Assembly: GCF_900115225.1 (NCBI RefSeq)
Contig: NZ_FOVR01000008.1
Location: 159,490-223,489 of the forward strand
DNA length: 64,000 nt
Origin: Cohaesibacter marisflavi
GTDB lineage: Bacteria > Pseudomonadota > Alphaproteobacteria > Rhizobiales > Cohaesibacteraceae
Direction of reading: 5' to 3'
Below, one piece after another: positions 1-9,685 of the stretch. The translations under genes were made by a program, and so were the position numbers. Numbering within the stretch: position 1 is the first letter of the stretch; each line of letters starts with the position of its first letter. A model generated the notes under the pieces. That model had not been told where the DNA came from and made no database searches. It saw nothing but the letters and a program-made list of their open reading frames with translations.

Positions 1-163
1 CAATCAGCGTACCGCCCTTGAAGTCGATGCCGTAATTGAGGCCCGCGATCAAGAACAATACAATGGATGCGACAAGCAAGGTGGCTGAAAGCGGAAAGCT
101 CCAGTACCGATGCCGCATGAACCGGATTTTGGTGCCATCCGGGATAAAACGAATTGGTTTCAT
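1..163 (-). CDS. secF: SecF, protein translocase subunit (N-terminal fragment)
   Basis: The gene runs off the window edge, so only the first 54 residues are visible. They begin MKPIRFIPDGTKIRF, carry one hydrophobic segment (about residues 22–41) and then the family signature NYGIDFKGGT, which marks the start of the first periplasmic domain. SecF works with SecD and YajC at SecYEG and uses the proton-motive force to help pull proteins across the inner membrane. It lies 18 bases after the secD stop on the same strand, the usual yajC–secD–secF order. The assignment is secure; the rest of the protein cannot be judged. Confidence 0.93.
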   Translation of the reverse strand, partial: MKPIRFIPDGTKIRFMRHRYWSFPLSATLLVASIVLFLIAGLNYGIDFKGGTLI

Positions 164-181
164 TTTCTTATCTCCGGTAGG

Positions 182-1816
182 TCAGATTGGCAGATTGGAT
201 GGGCGACGGTATTTGATCCATGTCGCAACAATCAATCGGTTGAAAGTGAATGCCGAGAAGACGGTCGTTACGATGCCAACGGCCAGCGTAATCGCGAAGC
301 CTCGCACTGGACCAGAGCCCAGAGAGAAGAGGATCACTGCGGCGATGAAGGTCGTGATGTTGGCGTCGAGAATGGTGCCCAAAGCGCGGGAGTAACCCGC
401 ATCAATTGCAGCAATTGTAGAGCGACCATAATTGTTTTCTTCTCGTATGCGTTCGAAAATCAGAACGTTGGCGTCCACTGCCATGCCAACAGTCAACACG
501 ATACCGGCGATGCCGGGCAATGTGAGCGTGGCACCGAGGAAGGAAAGTACCCCGAGCAACAGGCAAACGTTCACCGCCAGCGCGATATTGGCAAAAATGC
601 CGAACAGGCCATAGGCAATGATCATGAAGATCACGACGGCAAAAGCACCCACGATACCGGCAATTTCACCGGCAGCAATGGAGTCAGCACCAAGGCCCGG
701 ACCAACCGTCCGTTCTTCAACAATGGTCAGCTTGGCGGGCAACGCACCGGCGCGCATCAACACGGCAAGGTCGTTGGCGCTTTCGGCTGTAAAGGAGCCG
801 GAAATAATGCCGGAACCGCCGCGGATTGGTTCACGGATGGATGGGGCTGAAATAACCTCATCATCAAGTACGATGGCGAATGGCAGGCCAACATTCTGCT
901 CGGTAACGCGAGCAAACTTTTTGGCGCCCGATGTATTGAAGCGGAAGGAGACAACCGGTTCGTTTGTACGGGAATCAAATGTGGGCTGCGCGTCATCCAG
1001 TTCGTCACCGGAAATCAGAACGCGTTTCTTGACGAGATATGGAACACGGTTTTCCTGAGCTGTCGGGTTCTGTGGATCGTCAGCCTCGTAGAGAATTTCG
1101 GAATCCAGCGGTGGACGCGTCTGAAGAGCCGTTTCTGGCGCCATGGACGTGTCGACCATACGGAAAGACAGGTTCGCGGTTGTTTCTAGAATGTCTTTCA
1201 GGCGATCCGGGTCTTGCAGGCCAGGGACCTGAACGAGAATGCGATCTTCCCCTTCGCGCTGAATGGATGGTTCGGTCGTTCCGAGTTCGTCAACGCGGCG
1301 GCGAATGACTTCTACCGACTGAGCCACTGCGTTTGATACGCGCGAGGTGATGCCCTCCTCGGTCAACACAAGGCGCATCAGGCCATCGTCATTGACTTCG
1401 AGCGAGGTTTCCATCGCGCCACCACCAGTGAGTAGCGAGGTCGAGACAGGTTGAACCAGATCTTGCAATTTTTCACGCGCAGCGTCTAGCTGCGTGATAT
1501 CGCGGATGCGGACCTGAACAGCGCCATCTCTAGCAGCCAGACCAGTGTAACCGATTTTATCTTCACGCAAAGCAGAACGAACATCACCGCGCAGGATCTC
1601 GAGCCGATCCTCGATAATGCCTTCTTTTTCCACCTGCATGAGAATGTGCGCACCACCTTGCAGGTCAAGACCAAGCACAATCTTGCTGTTTGGCAGCCAG
1701 CTTGGATAATCGTCTTGCAGTTCCTGGTCGGAAAAGAGGTTGGGAATAGAAAAGAGAAGGCCTACAATAACCACTAGTAAAACCAGTGTCACCTTCCATC
1801 GGGCAAAATGTAGCAT
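182..1816 (-). CDS. secD: SecD, protein translocase subunit
   Basis: A 544-residue membrane protein of normal length for alphaproteobacterial SecD. One N-terminal membrane segment (about 7–27) is followed by the conserved LGLDLQGGAH motif near residue 50, a long periplasmic region, and a C-terminal block of five membrane segments containing TVGMAVDANVLIFERIREE, the signature shared by SecD, SecF and RND transporters. With SecF it couples proton flow to late steps of Sec export. The start ATG follows a weak AGGATA. The gene sits between yajC and secF and is probably cotranscribed with both. Confidence 0.97.
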   Translation of the reverse strand: MLHFARWKVTLVLLVVIVGLLFSIPNLFSDQELQDDYPSWLPNSKIVLGLDLQGGAHILMQVEKEGIIEDRLEILRGDVRSALREDKIGYTGLAARDGAVQVRIRDITQLDAAREKLQDLVQPVSTSLLTGGGAMETSLEVNDDGLMRLVLTEEGITSRVSNAVAQSVEVIRRRVDELGTTEPSIQREGEDRILVQVPGLQDPDRLKDILETTANLSFRMVDTSMAPETALQTRPPLDSEILYEADDPQNPTAQENRVPYLVKKRVLISGDELDDAQPTFDSRTNEPVVSFRFNTSGAKKFARVTEQNVGLPFAIVLDDEVISAPSIREPIRGGSGIISGSFTAESANDLAVLMRAGALPAKLTIVEERTVGPGLGADSIAAGEIAGIVGAFAVVIFMIIAYGLFGIFANIALAVNVCLLLGVLSFLGATLTLPGIAGIVLTVGMAVDANVLIFERIREENNYGRSTIAAIDAGYSRALGTILDANITTFIAAVILFSLGSGPVRGFAITLAVGIVTTVFSAFTFNRLIVATWIKYRRPSNLPI

Positions 1817-1892
1817 AAGGCTATCCTACCACCATAGGCAGTGCACCCGGACCATGTCCGAGTGCATATGAGTATCAAATATTCGAATGCGA

Positions 1893-2228
1893 TTATTTAG
1901 CGTCGCCTGCTGGTTCGCTCTTGGAGCGGACTTCGGCAATCGACTTACGCATCAATTTGATCTTTACGCCTTCTGCAATTTCGACAGAAATTTCATTTTC
2001 GTCAGTCGCATTGGTCACTTTGCCGACAATGCCGCCATTGGAGACGATTGTGTCGCCACGACGAACATTGGAAATCAATGCAGCGTGCTTTTTCATCTGC
2101 TGACGTTGCGGGCGAATGATCAGGAAATACATGATCACGAAAATCAGGATGAACGGCAAAACGGAAATCAGGAATTCCGGACCGGCGGCGGCACCTGCGC
2201 CCTGTGCATAAGCTGGCGTTACAAACAT
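1893..2228 (-). CDS. yajC: YajC, preprotein translocase accessory subunit
   Basis: A 111-residue protein with a short N-terminal stretch, a single membrane segment (about 20–38, ISVLPFILIFVIMYFLI) and directly after it the YajC hallmark RPQRQQMKKH, then a basic cytoplasmic domain. YajC associates with SecDF–SecYEG; its own role is minor. A strong ribosome-binding site (AAGGAGC) lies seven bases before the ATG. It is the first gene of the yajC–secD–secF unit and diverges from the ATPase gene beginning at 2481, so the promoters of both lie in the 250 bases between. Confidence 0.95.
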   Translation of the reverse strand: MFVTPAYAQGAGAAAGPEFLISVLPFILIFVIMYFLIIRPQRQQMKKHAALISNVRRGDTIVSNGGIVGKVTNATDENEISVEIAEGVKIKLMRKSIAEVRSKSEPAGDAK

Positions 2229-2480
2229 TTCTTGCTCCTTTGAGGCCAGTATGGACGTATCCCGTCCCTTTAGGCTTTTGTAAATTTGAGCGGACTATAG
2301 CGGTCCCGGCGGAGATTGCAAATAGTCAGTTGATGGTTTGCAACGTCCGGTCCAATTCTGCTAATCAAGGCTTAGACATAATGATCCTTTGTGCAAAGGG
2401 AAAGGGTGAAGGCAGCCATTATTGCTGTTTTTCTGCACCTAATTTGGCACAGGGCGACAAAAGACGGAGACTCCGGTTTC

Positions 2481-3359
2481 ATGACTGCCAAAACACTTGC
2501 TGATATTGCCGCAATTCTGAAGGACATACATGCGAGCATCGAGCGTGCTGTCCCCCCACTTCCCGAAGATGTGGATCTTGGAGCGGCGGATGCCTTTGTC
2601 TGGCATGCAGATCCGGTACCGCATTTGCAGGCGGTCAGTAAGGTGAACCGGGTAGAGCTTTCTCTCCTCAAAGCGGTCGATCGCAACCGCGATATGATCC
2701 TTGAAAATACCCAACGTTTTGCCAAGGGCCTGCCTGCCAACAACGCCCTGCTCTGGGGCGCGCGCGGCATGGGCAAGAGTTCGCTCGTGAAGGCCTGTCA
2801 TGCGGCGGTCAACAAGGAACTGGAAGGCAAGGCGACCGCACTCAAGCTGATAGAGATTGCGCGCGAGGATATCGATAGCCTGCCAATTCTGATGAGTATC
2901 CTCAGAGAGCACGAAGAGCGCTGCATTCTCTTCTGTGATGACCTGTCGTTCGATACTGGCGAGACGGCCTATAAGTCGCTCAAGGCGGTTTTGGACGGGG
3001 GTATCGAAGGCCGTCCGGGGAATGTATTGTTCTATGCGACCTCGAACCGGCGCCACTTGATGCCACGGGACATGATCGAGAATGAACGCTCAACCTCGAT
3101 CAACCCGAGTGAGGCCGTACAGGAAAAGGTATCCCTCTCCGATCGTTTCGGGCTTTGGATCGGGTTTCACAATTGCTCTCAGAATGACTATCTGGCGATG
3201 GTTGAGGGCTACGTGACTGAATATGGCATCGAGGTGGATGCGGATGAGTTGCGTTCTTCTGCGCTGGAATGGGCAACGACGCGTGGATCCCGCTCAGGCC
3301 GTGTAGCCTGGCAGTTCATTCAGGATCTCGCTGGCGCCAAGGGTGTGCAGATTTCGTAA
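2481..3359 (+). CDS. DUF815-family AAA+ ATPase
   Basis: The encoded protein has 292 residues from the chosen ATG at 2481, which follows a GGAG; an in-frame ATG 90 bases upstream would add a poorly conserved extension. The Walker A motif GARGMGKSS is at about 93–101 and the Walker B-like CILFCDDLSF at about 148–157, followed by a sensor-type TSNRRHLMPRDM segment. This layout fits the DUF815 group of AAA+ proteins, common in proteobacteria and often near secDF–yajC, with no settled function. A chaperone or remodelling role is only a guess from the fold. Confidence 0.85.
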   Translation: MTAKTLADIAAILKDIHASIERAVPPLPEDVDLGAADAFVWHADPVPHLQAVSKVNRVELSLLKAVDRNRDMILENTQRFAKGLPANNALLWGARGMGKSSLVKACHAAVNKELEGKATALKLIEIAREDIDSLPILMSILREHEERCILFCDDLSFDTGETAYKSLKAVLDGGIEGRPGNVLFYATSNRRHLMPRDMIENERSTSINPSEAVQEKVSLSDRFGLWIGFHNCSQNDYLAMVEGYVTEYGIEVDADELRSSALEWATTRGSRSGRVAWQFIQDLAGAKGVQIS

Positions 3360-3382
3360 AGACAGCGCCCTTTTGTCTGGCG

Positions 3383-3634
3383 CTAGTGGGTTATTCTCTG
3401 CGCGATGAAACGAAGCTCGGAGCCGATTGCCATTGTTTTGCCGATACGGTCAGGGTGCGTAACGATGAAGGAAGCATCCTCACTCATCGTGTAGCGCGTC
3501 CTGTCGTTGATCGGTAGTGTTTGTTCATAGAGCTTTCTCAATAAATGCTCTACCTGACTCTGTTCCATCCGCCTGAAGGATCTGGAGTAGAATTCTTCGG
3601 CGCAATCATATCCCTTGATGACCCAGTCAGACAT
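3383..3634 (-). CDS. Small conserved-type hypothetical protein
   Basis: An 83-residue soluble protein (begins MSDWVIKGYDCAEEFYSRSF) that I cannot assign to a family. It has no signal peptide, membrane segment or cysteine pair; one Cys is at residue 10. The evidence that it is real is a strong GGAGG seven bases before the ATG and composition like its neighbours. It ends 24 bases past the end of the convergent DUF815 ATPase gene and starts about 150 bases from the valS stop, so it appears to be its own transcription unit. Confidence 0.6.
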   Translation of the reverse strand: MSDWVIKGYDCAEEFYSRSFRRMEQSQVEHLLRKLYEQTLPINDRTRYTMSEDASFIVTHPDRIGKTMAIGSELRFIAQRITH

Positions 3635-3726
3635 AAAATCCTCCCAGTGTTAAGGTGCATTTGATGGGCCTTACAATGCGAGTTTACGCCTGTTTGCTCT
3701 TCTCCTCAATTCAAACAAGGGATATA

Positions 3727-3758
3727 GAAACCCCGCCAGCGGATGCTAACGGGGTTTC
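3727..3758 (-). terminator. Rho-independent terminator after valS
   Basis: A 9-bp perfect stem (GAAACCCCG / CGGGGTTTC) with a 14-base loop lies 25 bases past the valS stop. The T-rich side reads on the minus strand, so it most likely ends the valS transcript. Confidence 0.8.
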
Positions 3759-3783
3759 AATTTGTGTCGTGTGCGACCAGACG

Positions 3784-6642
3784 CTAGAGAGCGGCCAGAA
3801 TGCGGTCGAGGGCTTCTTGAACCTTGGCTTTCAGTTCATTCTGCTCGGCCAGTTTGGCTTTTTGCTCTTCAACGATCTCTGCTGGAGCGTTGGCAACGAA
3901 CTTCTCGTTGCCCAGCTTTTTCTCGAATTTTTCGGCGACCTTGGCGATCTTGTCGAGGTCTTTTTCGAGACGCGCCTTTTCCGCATCCAGATCGATGATG
4001 CCTGCCAGTGGCAGCGCAACGGTTGCTTCATGAACAACAACCTGAGCGGAGCCCTGTGGCACGGCTTCAGAGACCTTGATGTCTTCAACCCGTGCCAGAC
4101 GTTTGATGATGGCATCATGGGCTGCAAGGCGGGCCTTGGTTTCATCTGATGCACCAACAACTTCAAGCTTGAGCTGGGTAGACGGCTTGATATTCATCTC
4201 AGACCGGATCGACCGAATGGCAGTGATCATGTCGACAAGCCAATTGATGTCATCAGCTGCGCCTGTGTCCTTAATGTCATAGCTTGGCCAGTCTTCCAGA
4301 ATGAGCAGACCCTTGCGAGCCGGACCGGTTTTACCGGTTTCTGCCCAGAGCTCTTCCGTGATGAATGGCATAATCGGATGCAGAAGCAAACAGATCTGGT
4401 CCAGAACCCAAGCTGCACAGGCCTGTGTTTCGCTCTTGGCTGCGCTCTCGCCTTCGGCCTGCAGAACAGGTTTGGAAAGCTCGATATACCAGTCGCAATA
4501 AAGGTTCCAGACAAAGCGGTAAAGCGTGTTGGCTGCATCATTGAAGCGATAGGCTTCAATGGCGTCAGACACGTCTTTTGCGGCCTTGGCCAACTCGGTA
4601 ACAATCCACTGGTTGACCGTTTCCTTAACGGTAGACGGATCAAATTCAGCGGTGCGTTCGCAGCCATTCATCTGGGTGAAGCGGGTTGCGTTCCAAAGCT
4701 TGGTGCCGAAGTTGCGGTAGCCTGCAACGCGGCTGGTGGCCAGCTTGATGTCGCGTCCCTGTGCGGCCATGGCCGTCAGGGTGAAGCGAACGGCGTCCGC
4801 ACCATATTCGTCAACCAGATCGAGCGGATCGATGACGTTGCCTTTGGATTTGGACATCTTGGCGCCATGCTCATCGCGCACCAGCGCATGAACATAAACG
4901 GTGTGGAACGGCTCTTCCTTCATGAAGTGCATGGACATCATCATCATGCGGGCAACCCAGAAGAAGATGATATCAAAGCCGGTAACCAGAACGTCGGTCT
5001 GGTAATAGCGTTCCAGCTCAGGTGTCTTGTCAGGCCAGCCAAGGGTTGAGAATGGCCACAGCGCCGAGGAGAACCAGGTGTCCAGCACGTCTTCGTCGCG
5101 CTTCAGGTCTACATCCTTGCCATAATGCGCCTTGGCCTGTTCGGCCGCTTCTGCATCATCATGGGCAACAAAGATGTGATCATCCGGGCCGAACCAGGCC
5201 GGAATGCGATGGCCCCACCAGAGCTGACGGGAAATACACCAAGGTTCGATATTTTCCATCCACTCGAAATAGGTCTTTTCCCAATTCTGCGGAACGAACT
5301 TGGTGCGCCCTTCCCTGACCGAGTCGATCGCTGGACCCGCAAGGGTCTTGGCGTCGGCAAACCATTGGTCAGTCAGCATTGGTTCAATGACAACACCGGA
5401 GCGGTCGCCAAACGGCTGCATGATCTTCTTGTTTTCGACGAAAGGAACGTCGTTGCCTTCTTCATCCTTGGCGAAAACGCAAAGGCCTTCAGCGTTGATG
5501 GCGTCAACGATCTGCTTGCGAGCCTCGAAGCGATCAAGACCGCGATATTCGTCAGGAACGAGGTTGATTTCATCCACTTCGCGTTCGCCGGGCAATTCGC
5601 CGGTCTTGGCGATTTCCAGTGCTTTGGCAGCGCATTCGGCATAAGGGGCGCCATCGGCGCGCATGCCTGCCTGTACGTCCATCAGACGGTAGCAAGGGAT
5701 CATGTTGCGTCGGGCAACCTGATAGTCATTAAAATCGTGCGCACCGGTAATTTTAACGGCACCAGAGCCAAAGTCCGGATCGGGATATTCATCACAAATG
5801 ATCGGGATCAGACGACGATGCTCTTTCGGTCCAACCGGGATTTCACAAAGCTTGCCAACGATTGGTGCATAGCGCTCATCGGACGGATGAACCGCAACGG
5901 CGCCATCGCCCAGCATGGTTTCAGGACGGGTCGTTGCAATGGAAATATAGTCGCGTTCTTCGGTGAAGAGGATATTGCCGTCTTCATCCTTCTCGACATA
6001 GGTGTAGGTTTCACCGCCTGCGAGTGGATATTTGAAGTGCCACATATGGCCGTCGACTTCCTTGTTCTCGACTTCGAGATCGGAAATCGCGGTTTCAAAT
6101 TTCGGGTCCCAATTGACCAGGCGTTTGCCACGGTAGATCAGGCCTTCGTTGTAAAGCTGAATGAAAACCTTCTGAACGGCCTTGGAGAGGCCCTCGTCCA
6201 TAGTGAAGCGTTCGCGAGACCAGTCAGCAGTGGCACCAAGGCGACGCAGCTGATTGAAGATGGTGCCTCCGGATTCGCCCTTCCACTGCCAGACGCGATC
6301 AACAAAGGCATCGCGGCCCATGGAGCGGCGGTCCGGCTCATTGTTGGCGGCCAGTTGGCGTTCAACAACCATCTGTGTTGCGATACCTGCATGGTCCATG
6401 CCTGGCTGCCAGAGGACGTCCAGCCCCTTCATGCGGTGATAGCGGATCATGACGTCCTGAAGGGTGTTGTTCAGGGCATGTCCCATGTGCAACGAGCCGG
6501 TGACGTTCGGCGGTGGGATGACGATGGAGAAGCTGTCCTGTCCATCCTTCTTGCCAGCGCCGGCTTTGAATGCGCCGGCTTTTTCCCATTCATCATAAAG
6601 GCGCGGCTCTACGGTCGCCGCATCAAAAGTTTTTTCAAGCAT
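3784..6642 (-). CDS. valS: Valyl-tRNA synthetase
   Basis: This 952-residue class I aminoacyl-tRNA synthetase attaches valine to tRNA-Val. The start at 6642 (MLEKTFDAATVEPRLYDEWE) matches the family; an in-frame ATG 93 bases upstream would add an unlikely tail. Visible landmarks are the HMGH form of the HIGH motif (about 52–55) after PPPNVTGSL, the KMSKS motif within GAKMSKSKGN, an anticodon-binding domain, and the C-terminal coiled-coil arm (rich in EKLKKKLA-type residues) that contacts the tRNA corner. Length is normal. It stands alone, with a terminator behind it, downstream of popZ in the usual rhizobial order. Confidence 0.98.
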   Translation of the reverse strand: MLEKTFDAATVEPRLYDEWEKAGAFKAGAGKKDGQDSFSIVIPPPNVTGSLHMGHALNNTLQDVMIRYHRMKGLDVLWQPGMDHAGIATQMVVERQLAANNEPDRRSMGRDAFVDRVWQWKGESGGTIFNQLRRLGATADWSRERFTMDEGLSKAVQKVFIQLYNEGLIYRGKRLVNWDPKFETAISDLEVENKEVDGHMWHFKYPLAGGETYTYVEKDEDGNILFTEERDYISIATTRPETMLGDGAVAVHPSDERYAPIVGKLCEIPVGPKEHRRLIPIICDEYPDPDFGSGAVKITGAHDFNDYQVARRNMIPCYRLMDVQAGMRADGAPYAECAAKALEIAKTGELPGEREVDEINLVPDEYRGLDRFEARKQIVDAINAEGLCVFAKDEEGNDVPFVENKKIMQPFGDRSGVVIEPMLTDQWFADAKTLAGPAIDSVREGRTKFVPQNWEKTYFEWMENIEPWCISRQLWWGHRIPAWFGPDDHIFVAHDDAEAAEQAKAHYGKDVDLKRDEDVLDTWFSSALWPFSTLGWPDKTPELERYYQTDVLVTGFDIIFFWVARMMMMSMHFMKEEPFHTVYVHALVRDEHGAKMSKSKGNVIDPLDLVDEYGADAVRFTLTAMAAQGRDIKLATSRVAGYRNFGTKLWNATRFTQMNGCERTAEFDPSTVKETVNQWIVTELAKAAKDVSDAIEAYRFNDAANTLYRFVWNLYCDWYIELSKPVLQAEGESAAKSETQACAAWVLDQICLLLHPIMPFITEELWAETGKTGPARKGLLILEDWPSYDIKDTGAADDINWLVDMITAIRSIRSEMNIKPSTQLKLEVVGASDETKARLAAHDAIIKRLARVEDIKVSEAVPQGSAQVVVHEATVALPLAGIIDLDAEKARLEKDLDKIAKVAEKFEKKLGNEKFVANAPAEIVEEQKAKLAEQNELKAKVQEALDRILAAL

Positions 6643-6904
6643 TGCACATCCATATTGCAGATCGCCCAGCGCGTTCGCTTGCAGATCTGTCATTCTGAGG
6701 CTTGAACCGACACAAGCAGAGTTACGACAGCGCACTGGTCGGTACGAAAACTGTATCGGTTATGGTGTAAATCCCATTCCCCCAAAGCTGTCAACCATTT
6801 GCGAGGCTAACTGGTCAAACTTCGTGCTATGGGCGCAATTTTTACGACAAAAACACGCAATTGGGGGAGTCTTGAGACGATTGTGAAGGAGTTGGGGCGG
6901 GCGA

Positions 6905-7624
6905 TCAGCGGTAATGCTGCTCGCCCCTGGACACTCGTTCGATCTCCGCACGCACCAGGCGTTCTACCATCACTGGCAAATTTTGGTCGAGCCATGCCTT
7001 GAGCATCGGGCGCAGCATATCTTCGACGACATTTTCAATCGTGCGTGAGTTGTTGTTCAAGATTGTATGAGTCAAATCACCAAAGGCGCTGGTGACCTTC
7101 TGAGATGTGTCATCGGAGACCAGAGGTGCGCCGCGTTCGACATTCGGCAGAGGTCCATCGGGCATTGAAGCGGAACTGAAGGCAGACTGAAGAGCTTCAG
7201 GAACAGCCTCTTCCAGCTTCTGATTGACGATATCCTCGATCGGAGCCGTTTCCTCCTGCTCCTTGGTCGCCTGCTCTGCATTGGCGAACATGACGTCGTC
7301 GTCTTGGGGTTCGACAAAGTCGGATTCTTGCCATTCGGATGAAAGCTCAAGAACGTCTTCTTCCTTGGGGGCTTCTTCCTCTTCCATGGCAGCCATAGCC
7401 GCGGCCATGTCGATTTCCTCTTCTTCCGGTTCCGGCTGAGGAGAAGGTTCATCAAACAGGGCGTCGAGCGCTTCCTGACTCATGGCTTCATCGGGATCTG
7501 CCTCTGGCTCTTTGGCTGGAGTTGCTTCATCTCCGATAGCAGCTTCTTCATCCGAGATAATCCTACGGATGGAAGCGAGAATCTCCTCCATGGAAGGTTC
7601 TTGAGCTGCACTGGAATTTGACAT
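6905..7624 (-). CDS. popZ: PopZ-type polar organizing protein (DUF2497)
   Basis: A 239-residue, strongly acidic protein. The start at 7624 was chosen because GGTGAGGCC precedes it and the conserved N-terminal helix (SMEEILASIRRIISDEE) follows at about 11–27. The middle is low-complexity, rich in Glu, Asp and Pro, and the C-terminal end carries the conserved oligomerisation helices around MLRPMLKAWLDQNLP and VERLVRAEIERVSRG. In Caulobacter and rhizobia, PopZ makes a cell-pole hub that anchors ParB/centromere and polar proteins. Position between tolC and valS is the common alphaproteobacterial arrangement. Confidence 0.92.
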   Translation of the reverse strand: MSNSSAAQEPSMEEILASIRRIISDEEAAIGDEATPAKEPEADPDEAMSQEALDALFDEPSPQPEPEEEEIDMAAAMAAMEEEEAPKEEDVLELSSEWQESDFVEPQDDDVMFANAEQATKEQEETAPIEDIVNQKLEEAVPEALQSAFSSASMPDGPLPNVERGAPLVSDDTSQKVTSAFGDLTHTILNNNSRTIENVVEDMLRPMLKAWLDQNLPVMVERLVRAEIERVSRGEQHYR

Positions 7625-7949
7625 GGCCTCACCCGAAACTAACGACAAACAGGTCATAGAGCGCGCATGTTCCGCCGTGAACATGATTCGCCCATCTTTT
7701 AACTATAGAGTGTTTGTCAATTTGTTGAAATCTGTTCCGCAAAAAAGCATCAATGAGATGTGGAGTGAAGGAAATATGCGTTAATTTCCCCGTAATCCTG
7801 CTCTTTTCGATCATGCGCAACAAATGAACGATGCTGAAATACTTGTTTTGGTACGCGATCAATTTGGTCTCAGACCTACCAAAACGCGAAAAGCCGACTA
7901 TGAGCCGGCTTTTCGTTTGAGTTTTCTTCGCGATCTGAATGTTGGCTAC
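7625..7949. other. Intergenic stretch between popZ and tolC
   Basis: These 325 bases hold the popZ upstream region and, near the tolC end, the tolC terminator (7887–7915). Both flanking genes are on the minus strand. I see no further gene or RNA structure here. Confidence 0.6.
7887..7915 (-). terminator. Rho-independent terminator after tolC
   Basis: A 10-bp perfect stem CGAAAAGCCG / CGGCTTTTCG with a 9-base loop lies 34 bases past the tolC stop. The minus-strand copy ends in CGGCTTTTCGCGTTTTGG, a reasonable though interrupted T tract. Confidence 0.75.
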
Positions 7950-9335
7950 TCAGCGTCCATCTGGGGTGCGCAAGCCAACCCACTTGTCACGAACCGCGTT
8001 GTAGTGCTCGGTAGGATCGTAACGCTGCACTTTCAGCTTCAGATTGGAAGCGGAAAGATTGCCGGTTGCGGAGGCAACCGCAAAAGATGCAACGATGCGA
8101 TCATGTTGCGCCTGAACCAAGGCAATGCGTGCAGAGATCAGGTCTTCCTGCTGATCAAGAACGTCGAGCAGTGTACGCTGACCAACTTTCTGTTCTTCGA
8201 TCACACCCTGCGTGGCCAGTCGTGCTGCCTTGACCTGTGCCTGAGCGGCTGTGATTGACGGGATACTAGCCTGCAGGGCCGCCCATGCGGAAGCGATGCC
8301 GGCTCGAATCTGTGCTCGCGCCAGATCCAGCTGGATGCGCGCCTGACCGAGACTTTCCTTGGCCTGACGAACGGCTGAATGGTTGGCGCCGCCAGAGTAA
8401 AGCGGAATGCTGATGTTACCGGTAATGGAAGCGCTGTTGGTTGCGCCGTCAATGTTGGCATTATTGTTGTTGTTCGACCAGCTTCGGCCGGCTTGCCCTG
8501 TTACTGAAACAGTGGGAAGTAAAGCGCCTTCAGCGATCTTTACAGCCAATTCGGATACATCAACATTGTAGGTTGCTGAGCGGATGGCCGGATGCTGGGA
8601 AAGGCCCTGATTGACGGCTGCGTTCAAGGATTTGGGGAACAGATTGTCAACCGAATAGCCGGCAACCAGAGTGCCTGCCTTTTTGCCAACCAGTTGTTCG
8701 TAGGTTGCGCGGCTTGCCGTCAGATTGGCTTCCGCAGCATGTACCATGGAAATTGCTGCAGCGAGGCTTGCTTCAGCCTGATTGACGTCGGTATTGATGG
8801 TTTCACCAACGGCGAAGCGATCTCTTGCGGAGCGCGCCTGCTCTCTCAGGAAAGCAACATTCTGTTTGCGCAACTCAAGAATGGCCTGGTTCTGCAGGAT
8901 GTCCATATAAGCTGTGGCTACTTCGAGCAAAACGGACTGTTCTGTGCTTTTGAGGCTTTCTCTTGCTGCTTCAATGGCTGCTTCAGCTTGCTTGACACCA
9001 TTTTGGGTGCGATTGCCACGATAAAGAATCTGTTGGACCTGAAGCACCATGTTCAGCGTATTGGCTTGGCTATTTTCCAGATACCCGGAACGGAATTCGG
9101 AATTTGTCCAACTGCGCTGGGCTGATGCTGTCCCCGAAATCGTCGGGCGATAACCTGCCAGGGCCTGAGGCACATTTTCGTCGGTTGCGCGCAAACCAGC
9201 ACGCGCCGCGTTGAGCGTCGGGTTGTTGCTATATGCAAGCGACAATGCGTTTGAAAGATTTTCAGCAGAAGCGCCATGCACGTTGCATAGCAGTGCAGTT
9301 AAAGCACATAGCGAAATTGTCCGAAGCCTAGCCAC
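7950..9335 (-). CDS. tolC: TolC-family outer membrane efflux protein
   Basis: A 461-residue outer-membrane channel subunit of the OEP/TolC family, which joins inner-membrane pumps and type I secretion systems to the outside. I place the start at the GTG at 9335, because AGGAG lies seven bases upstream and a normal signal peptide follows (VARLRTISLCALTALLCNVHG, cleaved near ASA–EN). The mature protein opens with the family's LSNALSLAYSNNPTL helix and has the two-fold repeat of long helices with SGTASAQRSW and SVTGQAGRSW strand segments. A longer start at 9413 lacks a ribosome site. This may serve the RTX protein and RND pump encoded elsewhere in the window. Confidence 0.93.
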   Translation of the reverse strand: MARLRTISLCALTALLCNVHGASAENLSNALSLAYSNNPTLNAARAGLRATDENVPQALAGYRPTISGTASAQRSWTNSEFRSGYLENSQANTLNMVLQVQQILYRGNRTQNGVKQAEAAIEAARESLKSTEQSVLLEVATAYMDILQNQAILELRKQNVAFLREQARSARDRFAVGETINTDVNQAEASLAAAISMVHAAEANLTASRATYEQLVGKKAGTLVAGYSVDNLFPKSLNAAVNQGLSQHPAIRSATYNVDVSELAVKIAEGALLPTVSVTGQAGRSWSNNNNNANIDGATNSASITGNISIPLYSGGANHSAVRQAKESLGQARIQLDLARAQIRAGIASAWAALQASIPSITAAQAQVKAARLATQGVIEEQKVGQRTLLDVLDQQEDLISARIALVQAQHDRIVASFAVASATGNLSASNLKLKVQRYDPTEHYNAVRDKWVGLRTPDGR

Positions 9336-9685
9336 ACCATTACTCCTAAATGAATTTTCGACATGGTTAGCCTCACCACGTCGATACTTGGATGTTCTTT
9401 TGTCGAGGACCATAATAGGAAGACAAATGTATTCCTAGAGGTCAGTCGTTCGATTCTCTTAAAAAAATGTGAATACTGCTTTATTGCAACACTTTAAGAA
9501 ACGGTGCCGTAAAGATGTAGCCACTATTTTGTCGCACAATGATGTCGTGCATGTGTATCATATTGTGGAAGCTAAAGGATTTCCTCGTGGAAATGTTCTT
9601 CCAAGATACTGGTAGCGGTCATTTCTGCTCTTAATTCCTGATTCTGACGGCGAGTCATTATGAAATGATTATCAGGCGATTGCGC
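9336..9685. other. Intergenic stretch upstream of tolC
   Basis: About 350 bases between tolC and the end of pcm. It should contain the tolC promoter; the region is AT-rich, but I cannot mark a convincing -35/-10 pair, terminator or RNA gene in it. Confidence 0.5.

Noticed and set aside
5125..6705. A 526-codon open frame on the plus strand opposite valS
   Set aside because: It is exactly antisense to conserved valS codons, has no ribosome site and no recognisable domain. Long antisense frames arise from codon bias.
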